The notes: generated by a model not told the origin, from the letters alone. Shown: positions 47,056 to 55,667, numbered from the stretch's first letter. The stretch: 64,000 nt of DNA from Brevundimonas sp. AJA228-03 (GCF_017795885.1 NZ_CP059297.1:124001-188000); one strand, 5' to 3'. Numbers and translations are program-made.

Positions 47056-47153
47056 GCCGGGCTCAAGCAGCGAGACTCCGTGAGCCGAGCGGTAGCCCCC
47101 ATAGGCCGGGCTCAAGCAGCGAGCGACCGCGTCGCGAGCGGTAGCCCCCATAG
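47056..47153. repeat. Two tandem 49-base dispersed-repeat units
   Basis: Both units begin GCCGGGCTCAAGCAGCGAG and end AGCGGTAGCCCCCATAG; the middles differ (ACTCCGTGAGCC versus CGACCGCGTCGCG). An inverted, diverged copy lies in the kpsS pseudogene at 8376-8455. It sits between the hydrolase and amn. Confidence 0.8.
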
Positions 47154-47198
47154 ACCAGGCTGTCTCGCCAAGGTCACGATCGTCCGCTAGAGGAGGTC

Positions 47199-48653
47199 AT
47201 GACAGAACACATGACCGGGGCGCTGTCGGCGCCCGAGGCGCTGGATCGCCTCGAAACCCTCTACTCCCGATCCGTCGCCGCGCTGCGCGAGGCCGTGCGG
47301 ACCTTCCTTGCCACGGGCGAGCGCGCGGATCCCGATGCCCGCGCCAGGGGCCTGTTCTCCTATCCCTCGCTGAAGGTCAGCTGGTTCGGCGACCGCCCGA
47401 GCCAGCTGCCGATCCGGTCCTATGCCCGGATGTCGCGGCAGGGCATCTATTCCACCACCGTCACCCGGCCGGACCTGTTCCGCCCCTATCTGATGGAGCA
47501 GCTGACCCTGCTGCAGGAGGACTATGGCGCCACGTTCGAGGTCGGTCCGTCGGAACAGGAAATTCCCTTCCCCTATGTGCTGGACGGCTCGGACGTCGTG
47601 CTGGACCCGTCGCAGACGGCGGCGATCGCGCGCTACTTTCCGACCACCGATCTCGCCCATATCGGCGACGAGATCTCCGACGGCCTGTTCGCCCTGGACC
47701 AGGACTTTCCCCTGTCGCAGTTCGACGGACTGCGGACCGACTTCTCGCTGGCGCGGTTGAGGCACTACACCGGCACGCCGGTCGAGCACATCCAGTCCTA
47801 TGTGCTGTTCACCAACTACAACCGCTATGTCGACGATTTCGTCCGCTGGGCCTGCGACCAGCTGAAGGATCCCGACAGCCCCTACGAGACCCTGTCCTGT
47901 GCCGGCGGCGTGATGATCACGCGCGAAACGGCGGACGCCGAGGCGGTCATGGACGCGGCCTGGAAGAAGCACCAGATGCCCGCCTATCATCTGACCGCGC
48001 CGGGCCACGACGGAATCACCCTGGTCAACATCGGGGTCGGCCCATCCAACGCCAAGACGATCTGCGATCACCTGGCCGTCACCCGGCCCCATGCCTGGAT
48101 GATGATCGGACACTGCGGCGGCCTGCGACCCTCGCAAACCATCGGCGACTATGTCCTGGCCCACGCCTATCTGCGGGACGACCATGTGCTGGACGCCGTG
48201 CTGCCGCCGGACATTCCGATCCCCTCGATCGCCGAGGTCCAGCGCGCCCTCTATGACGCCGCAAAACTGGTCTCCGGCGCGCCGGGCGAAGAGGTCAAAC
48301 GCCGCCTGCGGACGGGCACGGTGGTGACCACCGACGACCGGAACTGGGAACTGCGCTATTCCAAGTCCGCGCTGCGCTTCAACCAGTCGCGCGCCGTGGC
48401 CATCGATATGGAAAGCGCCACGATCGCCGCCCAGGGATACCGGTTCCGCGTCCCCTACGGCACCCTGCTGTGCGTCTCCGACAAGCCGCTGCACGGCGAG
48501 ATCAAGCTGCCGGGCCAGGCGAACCGGTTCTATGAGGGGTCGATCTCCGAGCACCTGCAGATCGGCATTCAGGCCATCGACCTGCTGCGCAAGGAAGGCT
48601 CCAGCCTGCATTCCAGAAAGCTTCGCGCCTTTGACGAGCCGCCCTTCCGTTAA
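47199..48653 (+). CDS. amn: AMP nucleosidase
   Basis: 484 residues. Splits AMP into adenine and ribose 5-phosphate, regulating the adenylate pool. An N-terminal regulatory domain (SLKVSWFGDRPSQLPIRSYARM) precedes the nucleoside-phosphorylase-like catalytic domain (NIGVGPSNAKTICDHLAVTRP, MIGHCGGLRPSQTIGDYVLA, AIDMESATIAAQGYRF). Full length and solo. Confidence 0.95.
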   Translation: MTEHMTGALSAPEALDRLETLYSRSVAALREAVRTFLATGERADPDARARGLFSYPSLKVSWFGDRPSQLPIRSYARMSRQGIYSTTVTRPDLFRPYLMEQLTLLQEDYGATFEVGPSEQEIPFPYVLDGSDVVLDPSQTAAIARYFPTTDLAHIGDEISDGLFALDQDFPLSQFDGLRTDFSLARLRHYTGTPVEHIQSYVLFTNYNRYVDDFVRWACDQLKDPDSPYETLSCAGGVMITRETADAEAVMDAAWKKHQMPAYHLTAPGHDGITLVNIGVGPSNAKTICDHLAVTRPHAWMMIGHCGGLRPSQTIGDYVLAHAYLRDDHVLDAVLPPDIPIPSIAEVQRALYDAAKLVSGAPGEEVKRRLRTGTVVTTDDRNWELRYSKSALRFNQSRAVAIDMESATIAAQGYRFRVPYGTLLCVSDKPLHGEIKLPGQANRFYEGSISEHLQIGIQAIDLLRKEGSSLHSRKLRAFDEPPFR

Positions 48654-48701
48654 GGCGACGCTGGCGATCGGCCCGTCGCGCCCCGGGCGCCGGTGAGCCT
48701 G

Positions 48702-49451
48702 TCAGTCACCCTTGCGAAACAGATACAGGCCAAAGCCCAGATACGGACGACCGAAGTCGAAGGTCGTCCGTATCTGATCGGCGCGGGCGCGGATGCCGTT
48801 CGCTTCGGGCGCATCGGGGTGCGCCGCCAGCCAGGCGCGAACCTTCGAATCCGCTCCGCCAAAGAAGGCGTCCCAGGCCGCGTCTGACGAGACCTCGCTG
48901 GCGACACAGTCCAGGCCGGCCTCCCGGCCCGCCGCGCGCCATCCCTCGTCGGTGGCATAGTCGCCGATCAGGCCGATGATCTGGCGCAGGGGTGCCGGCG
49001 GGTCGCCCTTCCAGAACAGGTCGCCCCACAGGATGTATCCCGGCACCCGCAGATGGCGGGTCAGGCCGCGGAGAATTCCCGCGGGATCGCGCACACCTTC
49101 GCCCGCAGCCTCGGTCGTTCCCAGCGCGACGATCAGATCGACCGGCGACAGCCGGTCCAGAACGGTCGCGGAGTTCTCGACGACGACCTGCACCCGGTCC
49201 GCCAGACTGGCGGCCGCGACGCGGTCCGCGATCATGCGCGCCATGGCCGGATCGCGCTCTATGGCATGAACCGTCAGATCATGGGCCTTCGCCATGGCCA
49301 CCGAGACCCCGCCCGCGCCCGCGCCGATATCGAGCGCCACGGCCCCGGACGGCAGCCCGGCCTGCGCCAGGACGGCCAGGATGCGGTCCAGCTCGACCGG
49401 GTTTGCGACCGCGAAACCCTCGTAGGCGATGCGATGATAGGTCGGGATCAT
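48702..49451 (-). CDS. SAM-dependent methyltransferase
   Basis: 249 residues, class I Rossmann fold: SAM-binding LDIGAGAGGVSVAMAK, acidic ribose-binding end AIERDP, and DLIVALGTTEA. Resembles small-molecule methyltransferases of the YcgJ/UbiE-like group; substrate unknown. It is convergent with amn. Confidence 0.85.
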   Translation of the reverse strand: MIPTYHRIAYEGFAVANPVELDRILAVLAQAGLPSGAVALDIGAGAGGVSVAMAKAHDLTVHAIERDPAMARMIADRVAAASLADRVQVVVENSATVLDRLSPVDLIVALGTTEAAGEGVRDPAGILRGLTRHLRVPGYILWGDLFWKGDPPAPLRQIIGLIGDYATDEGWRAAGREAGLDCVASEVSSDAAWDAFFGGADSKVRAWLAAHPDAPEANGIRARADQIRTTFDFGRPYLGFGLYLFRKGD

Positions 49452-49502
49452 CCTGCCGGTTTAGCCCTCCCGCAGCCCTTGTGAAGTCGCTTGTGGAAAA
49501 GC

Positions 49503-49519
49503 ACTTTACAATGCAAAGT
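49503..49519. promoter_or_regulatory. Operator-like dyad before the membrane/winged-helix module
   Basis: ACTTTACAATGCAAAGT is a near-perfect 17-base dyad (14 of 16 paired positions) and contains TACAAT, a likely -10. It lies 39 bases before the first gene of the module, a natural place for the winged-helix protein encoded at its end. Confidence 0.55.
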
Positions 49520-49558
49520 ATTTGGGGCATTTGAGTCTCCACAGTTGGGAGCACACCG

Positions 49559-50131
49559 ATGACCACCGTCACACTCGCCTTCGCCGGGCCCTCACGGTCC
49601 GATCCGACCCTGGCGGTCGCTGCGGGCCGCAATCTTGTCGCTGCCGGAACCCTCTTCGGCCTGGCCAACCTGTTCCAGTGGAGCGTGATGAGCGGCGCCC
49701 TGCATCTGCATCCTGCGATGCTGTCCCTGAGCTGGCCGCTGGCCGTCACCCTGTTCATCGTCATCCTGCGCCGACTCCGGAGCTCCGGAGGGCCTGCAGC
49801 CGTCCGCGCCGCCGGATGGTCGCGCGGGGCGATCCTGCTTCAGATCGGGGCAGCCCTGTCTCTGGCCGCCCTGTCGGCCGCGCTGCATGACTGGTCCCTG
49901 ATGATGTGGATGTCGCCGATCGGTCTGGGCGTCTACGCCATCGCCTGGCTGGTCGCCTCCATGCGAGGCGGCGCAGCCTGGATGGGCACCCTCGGTGTCA
50001 CCACTGCAGCGGCAGCGGGCGGTGTTGCGGTGCTGGTCGGCACGCCGACGCAGTACCTGGCTTATGCCTGCGGACTGATCGCCTTCACCCTGATCCCTGG
50101 TCTCGTCCTGGCCCTCGGCCGCGCACGCTGA
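49559..50131 (+). CDS. Membrane protein, first of a paralogous pair
   Basis: 190 residues, about six transmembrane helices, GGGAG ribosome site. The N-terminal part (GRNLVAAGTLFGLANLFQWSVMSG) resembles the corresponding part of the next gene (GGSVMVSAGLIYGAGSLLQWASLTG), so the two appear to be diverged duplicates. No known family; forms an operon with the next membrane protein and a winged-helix regulator. Confidence 0.75.
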   Translation: MTTVTLAFAGPSRSDPTLAVAAGRNLVAAGTLFGLANLFQWSVMSGALHLHPAMLSLSWPLAVTLFIVILRRLRSSGGPAAVRAAGWSRGAILLQIGAALSLAALSAALHDWSLMMWMSPIGLGVYAIAWLVASMRGGAAWMGTLGVTTAAAAGGVAVLVGTPTQYLAYACGLIAFTLIPGLVLALGRAR

Positions 50132-50158
50132 CCCCGAATCGCATACGGAACCCTGAGC

Positions 50159-50782
50159 ATGACCGAACCCCACAACGACACCGCCGACATCGCATGGCTG
50201 AGAACCCTCGCCGCCGAGAACGCCCGGACACCCTATCGAGGGGGCTCGGTCATGGTTTCTGCCGGCCTCATCTACGGCGCGGGCAGTCTCCTGCAATGGG
50301 CGTCCCTCACCGGGTTGGTGTCCCGCGACCTGACCGGAAATGGCGTCCAGTGGTTGGTTGCGACGGTGCTCTTTCTCGCAACCCTGCCGATCCTGATCTG
50401 GCGAATGAGGCGCACGGCCGGGGTCACAACGACCGCCAATCGGGTGGTCAGTACGGTCTGGGGCTGCGTCGGCTGGTCGATCTTCGTCCTGTTCGCCTGC
50501 ATGGCCATCAAGGATGCCCGGATGGGCGACGGCGTGGACATAGGTGCCTTGTGGTTGGTCCCGTCCATCATCATGGTCTTCTACGCTCTCGGCTGGGCGG
50601 TGACGGCGAGCCTGTATGGTAACGGCCGCCTGTGGTGGCTGAGCCTTGGGTCCTTCGTCGCGGCTGCGGCGCTGGCTGCCCTGACGGGAGACGCCAGCCT
50701 GTATCTCGGTTACGCCGCCGCCCTGTTCTTGCTGATGGCGCTGCCCGGCTATCTGCTGATGCGCGTCGCGAAGCGGGGCTGA
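50159..50782 (+). CDS. Membrane protein, second of a paralogous pair
   Basis: 207 residues, about six transmembrane helices with an N-terminal cytoplasmic stretch (DIAWLRTLAAENARTPYRGG). Follows the first membrane gene by 27 bases and precedes the regulator by two. Function unknown; its resemblance to its neighbour suggests a heteromeric membrane complex. Confidence 0.75.
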   Translation: MTEPHNDTADIAWLRTLAAENARTPYRGGSVMVSAGLIYGAGSLLQWASLTGLVSRDLTGNGVQWLVATVLFLATLPILIWRMRRTAGVTTTANRVVSTVWGCVGWSIFVLFACMAIKDARMGDGVDIGALWLVPSIIMVFYALGWAVTASLYGNGRLWWLSLGSFVAAAALAALTGDASLYLGYAAALFLLMALPGYLLMRVAKRG

Positions 50783-50784
50783 GC

Positions 50785-51090
50785 ATGGCCGACGATTTCG
50801 ATATCGGCCGGATCGACGACGTGATTCACGGACGGGTCCGGCTCGGCATCATGGCGGCCCTGTCCGGAGCGGAAAGCGCCGACTTCGGCACCCTGAAGGC
50901 CCGCCTTCAGACCACGGACGGCAATCTGTCGGTCCATTTGCGCAAGCTCGAGGAAGCCGGCTTCGTCGCGGTGACCAAGCGGTTCGTCGGGCGAAAGCCC
51001 CTGACCGAAGCCTCGATGACCGAGGACGGGCGAAGGGCCTTCGTCGCCTATCTGGACGCCATGGCCGGTCTGGTGACACCGCGCGGTTAG
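50785..51090 (+). CDS. Winged-helix transcriptional regulator
   Basis: 101 residues, HTH_34/ArsR-like winged helix: IHGRVRLGIMAALSGAESADFGTLKARLQTTDGNLSVHLRKLEEAGFV, followed by a wing (KRFVGRKPLTEASMTEDGRRAF). No effector domain. It is the last gene of the membrane-protein operon and very probably controls it through the 49503-49519 dyad. I recognise similar regulator-plus-membrane pairs in other proteobacteria but no proven role. Confidence 0.88.
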   Translation: MADDFDIGRIDDVIHGRVRLGIMAALSGAESADFGTLKARLQTTDGNLSVHLRKLEEAGFVAVTKRFVGRKPLTEASMTEDGRRAFVAYLDAMAGLVTPRG

Positions 51091-51132
51091 GCCCCCTGTC
51101 GCACGCGCCCGTGCCCGTTCTATAGGGAGGCC

Positions 51133-51912
51133 ATGACCTCCCGCATCCACGCCTTCGACGCCCTCGACAACTTCCGCGACTACGGTGGCTATGACACCGC
51201 CGCGGGCCGGGCCCTGAAGACCGGGCATTTGTTCCGGTCGGCGCACCAGGCCTCGGTCTCGGAAGCGGATCTGGCGCGGCTCGCGGCTCTGGACATCGGC
51301 ACGGTTGTGGATCTGCGCCGGCCGGTCGAACGACGTCGCCAGCCCTCCAGACGCCCCGCAGGCTTCTCGGGTCAGGTGTTCGAGAGCGATCTGGACGAGG
51401 CGGGAGAGGCACCGCACATCACCTTCCTGAAGACCGCCGACCTGACGCCCGAGTCGGGCCGTCGATTCATGACCGGGACCTATCGTCAGCTGCCCTTCGC
51501 CCCCGCCCACATCGACCTGTTCGCCCGCTATTTCCGCGCTCTGGGCGAGTCGGATCGACCGGTCCTGATCCACTGTGCCGCCGGCAAGGACCGGACGGGC
51601 ATGCTGGCCGCCCTGACCCACCACCTGCTGGGCGTCAGCCGCGACGACCTGATCGAGGACTATCTGCTGACCAATGTGGCCGTGGACCTTGCAGGTCGCG
51701 CCCCGGCCATCGCGGAACAGCTGAAGGGTTTCACTGGCCGCACGGCCTCGCACGACGCGGTGGTGGCCTTCATGGGGGTGGAAGAGGCCTATCTGGATGC
51801 CGCGATCGCGGCGATCGAGGCGCGTCATGGCTCGATCGACGCCTATCTCGAACAGGCGCTGGGGGTGGACGACAGGTTGCGGGCCCGGATCCAGGAACGG
51901 CTGGTGGCGTGA
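51133..51912 (+). CDS. Tyrosine-protein phosphatase (PTP/Y_phosphatase3 type)
   Basis: 259 residues. The active-site loop LIHCAAGKDRTGM matches the HCxxGxxR(S/T) signature. The N-terminus (NFRDYGGYDTAAGRALKTGHLFRSA) is typical of bacterial dual-specificity or lipid-phosphatase-like relatives. The substrate may be phosphotyrosine or a phosphoinositide. Its stop overlaps the pabB start (GTGA). Confidence 0.9.
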   Translation: MTSRIHAFDALDNFRDYGGYDTAAGRALKTGHLFRSAHQASVSEADLARLAALDIGTVVDLRRPVERRRQPSRRPAGFSGQVFESDLDEAGEAPHITFLKTADLTPESGRRFMTGTYRQLPFAPAHIDLFARYFRALGESDRPVLIHCAAGKDRTGMLAALTHHLLGVSRDDLIEDYLLTNVAVDLAGRAPAIAEQLKGFTGRTASHDAVVAFMGVEEAYLDAAIAAIEARHGSIDAYLEQALGVDDRLRARIQERLVA

Positions 51913-53204
51913 GCCCGAACCGCTTCGCCCTGACCCTGGCGTGGACACCGCCGCTGGAGGTCGCGGCCGGGATTGCCGGGCAGGAGGGGGCCCTGTGTCT
52001 GCTGTCGGACGGCGGGCCGAACGGGCGCGTGTCCTGGGTGGGCGCGGACCCCGATGTCGTCCAGGCTGGCCCGTTGGACCACCACGACCCGTTCATAGCG
52101 CTTCGACAGGCCGGCCTTGAACGCCAGGTGGTTGGCCTGGCCGCCTACGATGCCGGTGCCAGGCCTGCGACAGGCCCCCGGGAGCCGGCGGCCGGAGACT
52201 GGCCCGACCTGATGCTGGCCCGCTATCCGGCCCTGCTTCGGTTTCATCATCCCAGCCGGACGATCCAGGCCATCGGCACGGGCCCGGACGCGGAAGCCCA
52301 GGCCAGGCGCGCGGCGGGGTGGATCGCCCGGAGCAAGGCCGCCCCGCGACCTGCCGCGCCGGCCGGAGAGTTCGACGGCGAGACTTCGGAGACATCCTAT
52401 ACGTCGGCGGTCGCCGACGTCGTGGCCCGGATCGCGGCCGGAGAGCTGTTCCAGGCCAATATCGCGCGCGCCTGGGGGGGGCGGTTGCGTGACGACGCCG
52501 ATCCCTTCGACGTCTTCCTGCGGCTGGCGCAGGGGGCCGCACCATACGGGGCCTTCTGGCAGTTGGGGGATCGGGTCCTGGTCTCCAATTCGCCGGAGCT
52601 TTTCCTGACCTTCGATCCCGCAGACCGTCGCCTCGAGACCCGGCCCATCAAGGGAACGCGCGCCCGGGACGTTGATCCCAACCAGGACGCCGCCAACGCA
52701 GCCGACCTGGTGGCCAGCGCCAAGGACCGGGCCGAAAACCTGATGATCGTCGATCTGATGCGCAACGATCTGGCGCGGGTCTCCGAGCCCGGCTCGGTCA
52801 TCGTGGAGCGACTGCTGATGCTGGAGAGCTTCGCGACCGTGCACCACCTCGTATCGACCGTCGTGTCGACCGCCACCGAGGGCGCCGGCCCGGCCGACAT
52901 TCTGGAGGCCACCTTCCCGCCCGGGTCGATCACGGGGGCACCGAAACATCAGGCGATGAAGGTCATCGCCGATCACGAACCGCCGCGCGGTCCCTGGTGC
53001 GGATCCCTGTTCCTGCTCGATGACCGGGCGCGGATGACGGCCTCCGTGCTGATCCGGACCGCATCGTTCTGGCGTGACGGGGAGGGTTGGCGGTTCCGGA
53101 CCCTGGCCGGTGCCGGGATCGTCGCGGACAGCGATCCCGATGCGGAATGTGCTGAAACGGACATCAAGATCATGGCCATCCGACGCGCTCTGATCGGTCC
53201 CTGA
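51909..53204 (+). CDS. pabB: Aminodeoxychorismate synthase component I
   Basis: 431 residues, chorismate-binding enzyme for p-aminobenzoate (folate) synthesis. Conserved stretches are IAAGELFQANIARAW, RPIKGTRARD (catalytic lysine), DRAENLMIVDLMRNDLARV and FPPGSITGAPKHQAMK. Assigned to PabB over TrpE by the PIKGT lysine and the absence of trp neighbours. The GTG start is translationally coupled to the phosphatase gene. Confidence 0.9.
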   Translation: MSPNRFALTLAWTPPLEVAAGIAGQEGALCLLSDGGPNGRVSWVGADPDVVQAGPLDHHDPFIALRQAGLERQVVGLAAYDAGARPATGPREPAAGDWPDLMLARYPALLRFHHPSRTIQAIGTGPDAEAQARRAAGWIARSKAAPRPAAPAGEFDGETSETSYTSAVADVVARIAAGELFQANIARAWGGRLRDDADPFDVFLRLAQGAAPYGAFWQLGDRVLVSNSPELFLTFDPADRRLETRPIKGTRARDVDPNQDAANAADLVASAKDRAENLMIVDLMRNDLARVSEPGSVIVERLLMLESFATVHHLVSTVVSTATEGAGPADILEATFPPGSITGAPKHQAMKVIADHEPPRGPWCGSLFLLDDRARMTASVLIRTASFWRDGEGWRFRTLAGAGIVADSDPDAECAETDIKIMAIRRALIGP

Positions 53205-53208
53205 CCGA

Positions 53209-53751
53209 TCAGCAGTTGCTGCAGATCACCTTGTCCTCCAGACGGGGCCGCAGGTAGAGGGTCCGGCGGAACCGGACCAGATTGGGCAGCACGTAACCGA
53301 GCGGCGACAAGTAGTCGTAGGCCGACTCGCTCAGGACCACGCTTTCACCATTGGCGATCATGCCGACCGGTACGGTGACGACCGAGCCGGTGCTCCGGGC
53401 TGTCAGGCCAGACCCCCGACTCCAGTCGATCTTGGCCACGCCGTTCGAGTCCCGGGTCACGCCGGACACCCGCATCTTCAGCGGTGCTGTCGGAAAGGGT
53501 GACATGATCAGATAGGCGACTGCAAAGGTGTCGTCGAGTTCGTCCCGGGTGACCACGTCGTCCTGGGAAGTGATGTCGGCGATCTGGGAGGTCGCATGGT
53601 CCATGCGCCTCTGCACCATAAAGGCCTGGCAGAACTCCGAGCTGGCGAAATAGAGGGTGATCATGACCGGCGCGATCAGGGCGAACTCGACAGCCGACAC
53701 GCCCCTCTGGTCGTGCAGGAACCTGGCGATGAACGTCTTCAGCGCGGTCAT
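53209..53751 (-). CDS. TadE-like pseudopilin, second copy
   Basis: 180 residues. A type III-like N-terminal segment (QRGVSAVEFALIAPVMITLYF) carries the prepilin peptidase site before the hydrophobic helix, and the Glu of VEF is present. A C-terminal cysteine pair (CSNC) ends the protein. TadE/F pseudopilins act in Tad pilus assembly. Its ATG shares a base with the stop of the upstream tadE-like gene (TGATG). Confidence 0.87.
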   Translation of the reverse strand: MTALKTFIARFLHDQRGVSAVEFALIAPVMITLYFASSEFCQAFMVQRRMDHATSQIADITSQDDVVTRDELDDTFAVAYLIMSPFPTAPLKMRVSGVTRDSNGVAKIDWSRGSGLTARSTGSVVTVPVGMIANGESVVLSESAYDYLSPLGYVLPNLVRFRRTLYLRPRLEDKVICSNC

Positions 53752-54293
53752 CAGTAGGGCTCGCTACGGAAGGCCGTGGTGGCCGACAGCACGGTATCGC
53801 CGGACGACAGCCTCGACATGGCCTGGAACATCGTGGGGGCGATCAAGGGCTGTCTGTACCAGACACGGATCAGGATAAGGCTGCTGGTCGTGCCATTGGT
53901 ATAGGGCGGTGACGTGGGTAGCTCGCCGTTGACGACCGGATCGGGCAGGGTCTGGTTGCGGAATTGGGCGATTTCCCGAACCTCGACCGTGGCGCGGCTG
54001 CTGCACTCGCTCGCGAACACGCTCATCTTCGAACACAGCTCGGCCTTGAACTGTCCAGCACTGAGGTTTCGGGTCGCGGCCTCTCCCGTCCGGATCAGAC
54101 GCCCGGCCTGAAGCGTCGCGTTTTCGAGGATGGCATCAACAAGGAACAACAGACCCAGCTGCATCACAGCAAAGATCAGGAAGAAGAACGGCAGGGCGAC
54201 CATGGCGAACTCGACCGCTGCGACCCCTGAACGCGGGGGGCGTCGCCGGTCGGTCCTTCGCACAGCTGTCAGCAGGTCGGGACGCATGGCCAT
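53751..54293 (-). CDS. TadE-like pseudopilin, first copy
   Basis: 180 residues with the pseudopilin leader RSGVAAVEFAMVALPFFFLIFA and a mature region with two cysteines (AELCSKM, ASECSSR). The start ATG at 54293 overlaps the stop of the upstream cpaC-like gene by one base; a second Met lies at 54287. The middle gene of a three-gene leftward operon. Confidence 0.87.
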   Translation of the reverse strand: MAMRPDLLTAVRRTDRRRPPRSGVAAVEFAMVALPFFFLIFAVMQLGLLFLVDAILENATLQAGRLIRTGEAATRNLSAGQFKAELCSKMSVFASECSSRATVEVREIAQFRNQTLPDPVVNGELPTSPPYTNGTTSSLILIRVWYRQPLIAPTMFQAMSRLSSGDTVLSATTAFRSEPY

Positions 54294-54709
54294 CAGGGGG
54301 TAGCGGTAGGCGCGGCGGCGTTGCGAATACTGGCCGAACAGGAGGCCGCGCAGGCCATCTCCGTCGCCTGCGCCCCACGCCAGACGCGAATCGATCCTGT
54401 CGAGTCGCCCGTAACCACGACCTCGCCCTGATAGATCGTGCGGCCCAGGCCATCCAAGGCGACGACCTCGGTCACGCCATAGCCCTTGCCCGTAACGAAC
54501 AGGGTGTTGGCGTCGACGACCGTCACATCCGCGATCGCGGGGTTGCCGACGATGACGGAGGACGCCGCCCCGCGCAGCGCCACGCGCGCCGATCGGTCGA
54601 TCCCGACATTCAGGGACTGTGCGTGAGCAACACCCGCAGCGAACAGGCACATGACACCCGCGAGCACAGCAGCCGGGCGTACGGCGGGGCAAAATGGACG
54701 ACCTGCCAT
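54293..54709 (-). CDS. CpaC N-terminal-domain-like exported protein
   Basis: 138 residues. A signal peptide (VMCLFAAGVAHAQ) is followed by the pilus assembly N-terminal domain (SLNVGIDRSARVALRGAASSVIVGNPAIADVTVVDANTLFVTGKGYG) that also opens CpaC, but there is no secretin pore. It may bind the secretin ring or periplasmic peptidoglycan. It starts the leftward operon with the two TadE-like genes and shares the region 54710-55062 with the rightward pilin block. Confidence 0.85.
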   Translation of the reverse strand: MAGRPFCPAVRPAAVLAGVMCLFAAGVAHAQSLNVGIDRSARVALRGAASSVIVGNPAIADVTVVDANTLFVTGKGYGVTEVVALDGLGRTIYQGEVVVTGDSTGSIRVWRGAQATEMACAASCSASIRNAAAPTATP

Positions 54710-55062
54710 GAGCGACACTCCGAAGATCGACGCGCACACGGGCGTCGCGGGCGCACGATGGCCGGGAAACCTCAAGAAAGTCTGAAATCAAACTCCTGCG
54801 GCAGGACTTGAGTCATTCTGGTTAACATCCATAAAATAGTCCGAGTGATCGATGGTCAGAATATATAGTCATGAGCACCACAAAAAACTGGCTCCTGACG
54901 TCTCTGGACGGGCTTTCGATGTAAATATTCACGTAACCATGCCTTCTGACCAGCCCTTAACTGGTGAGTGGCATTATGCTCCTGTGTTTGGAGGTCAAGC
55001 GGGCGACCGGAACCTCCAGCCAGTGTCGCTCGCTTAACAGATTTTGCAAAGGGAAGACCATC
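54710..55062. promoter_or_regulatory. Intergenic region between tadE operon and flp genes
   Basis: No gene is supported. The region is less GC-rich than its surroundings and should hold divergent promoters. It has TTAA at 54957-54960, which recurs upstream of the other two flp genes at a similar distance, and the first copy of the conserved leader hairpin (GGAGGT at 54990-54995, ACCTCC at 55012-55017). Confidence 0.55.
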
Positions 55063-55230
55063 ATGACCAAGTTCATCACCAAGTTCGCTCAAGACGAGTC
55101 GGGCGCCACGGCCATCGAGTACGGCCTGATCGCAGCCCTGATCGCCGTCGTCATCATCGGCGCGGTCACCACGCTCGGCACCAAGGTCAGCAGCGCCTTC
55201 ACCAAGGTGGGCAACGCGATGCCGGCGTAA
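55063..55230 (+). CDS. flp: Flp/type IVb pilin, copy 1
   Basis: 55 residues. The short leader MTKFITKFAQDESG precedes ATAIEYGLIAALIAVVII, with the Glu and Tyr of the IEYGL motif required for Flp processing by CpaA. The frame extends upstream to 54964, but the 55-residue form matches the family and its AAGGG site. It is the pilus subunit. Copies 2 and 3 follow at 381 and 382 bases. Confidence 0.94.
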   Translation: MTKFITKFAQDESGATAIEYGLIAALIAVVIIGAVTTLGTKVSSAFTKVGNAMPA

Positions 55231-55289
55231 GACCGGACCAGAAAGGTCTTGTCGCCTGGGGCCGGAGCGGGAAACCGCTCCGGCCCTTT
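55229..55289 (+). terminator. Double hairpin after flp copy 1
   Basis: AAGACC (55229-55234, starting in the stop codon) pairs with GGTCTT (55245-55250). A second hairpin of 12 bases (GGGCCGGAGCGG with CCGCTCCGGCCC, loop GAAA) is followed by TTT. It would limit read-through and keep flp mRNA short and abundant. Confidence 0.8.
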
Positions 55290-55378
55290 GCCGTTTTGCG
55301 CCCTGGGATCATTACCAGAGCGGTAATCAGATTCTCTGACGCTACCTTAACGGGCTCGACCGATGATGATCCTGTGAC

Positions 55379-55399
55379 GGAGGCCGATCAAGGACCTCC
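55379..55399 (+). promoter_or_regulatory. Conserved leader hairpin before flp copy 2
   Basis: GGAGG (55379-55383) and CCTCC (55395-55399) about 45 bases before the ATG. The same hairpin occurs before copy 1 (54990-55017) and copy 3 (55761-55780), although loops and flanks differ. Confidence 0.6.
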
Positions 55400-55443
55400 A
55401 GAAGCCTCGCTCGCCTGACCATCATTCCAGGAGAAAGACCATC

Positions 55444-55611
55444 ATGACCAAGTTCATCACCAGGTTCGCTCAAGACGAATCGGGCGCCACGGCCATCGAA
55501 TACGGCCTGATCGCAGCCCTGATCGCCGTCGTCATCATCGGCGCGGTCACCACGCTCGGCACCAAGGTCAGCAGCGCCTTCACCAAGGTGGGCGACGCGA
55601 TGCCGGCGTAA
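55444..55611 (+). CDS. flp: Flp/type IVb pilin, copy 2
   Basis: 55 residues, differing from copy 1 at only two positions (Arg for Lys at 7 and Asp for Asn near the end). The GGAGAAAGACC site and terminator hairpins are repeated, so the whole 381-base unit is a recent tandem duplication. A pilus subunit. Confidence 0.94.
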   Translation: MTKFITRFAQDESGATAIEYGLIAALIAVVIIGAVTTLGTKVSSAFTKVGDAMPA

Positions 55612-55667
55612 GACCGGACCAGAAAGGTCTTGTCGCCTGGGGCCGGAGCGGGAAACCGCTCCGGCCC
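55610..55667 (+). terminator. Double hairpin after flp copy 2
   Basis: Same two stems as after copy 1 (GGTCTT stem and 12-base GGGCCGGAGCGG stem, 55640-55667) but with a weaker T run, so read-through to copy 3 is likely. Confidence 0.7.

Noticed and set aside
54815..54960. CtrA-type sites (TTAA-N7-TTAA) upstream of the pilins
   Set aside because: Only half-sites were found (TTAAC near 54818, TAACCAT near 54935, TTAA at 54957); none forms the full spaced pair.
54960..54990. Sigma-54 promoter (GG-N10-GC) before flp copy 1
   Set aside because: The nearest GG and GC are six bases apart instead of ten.
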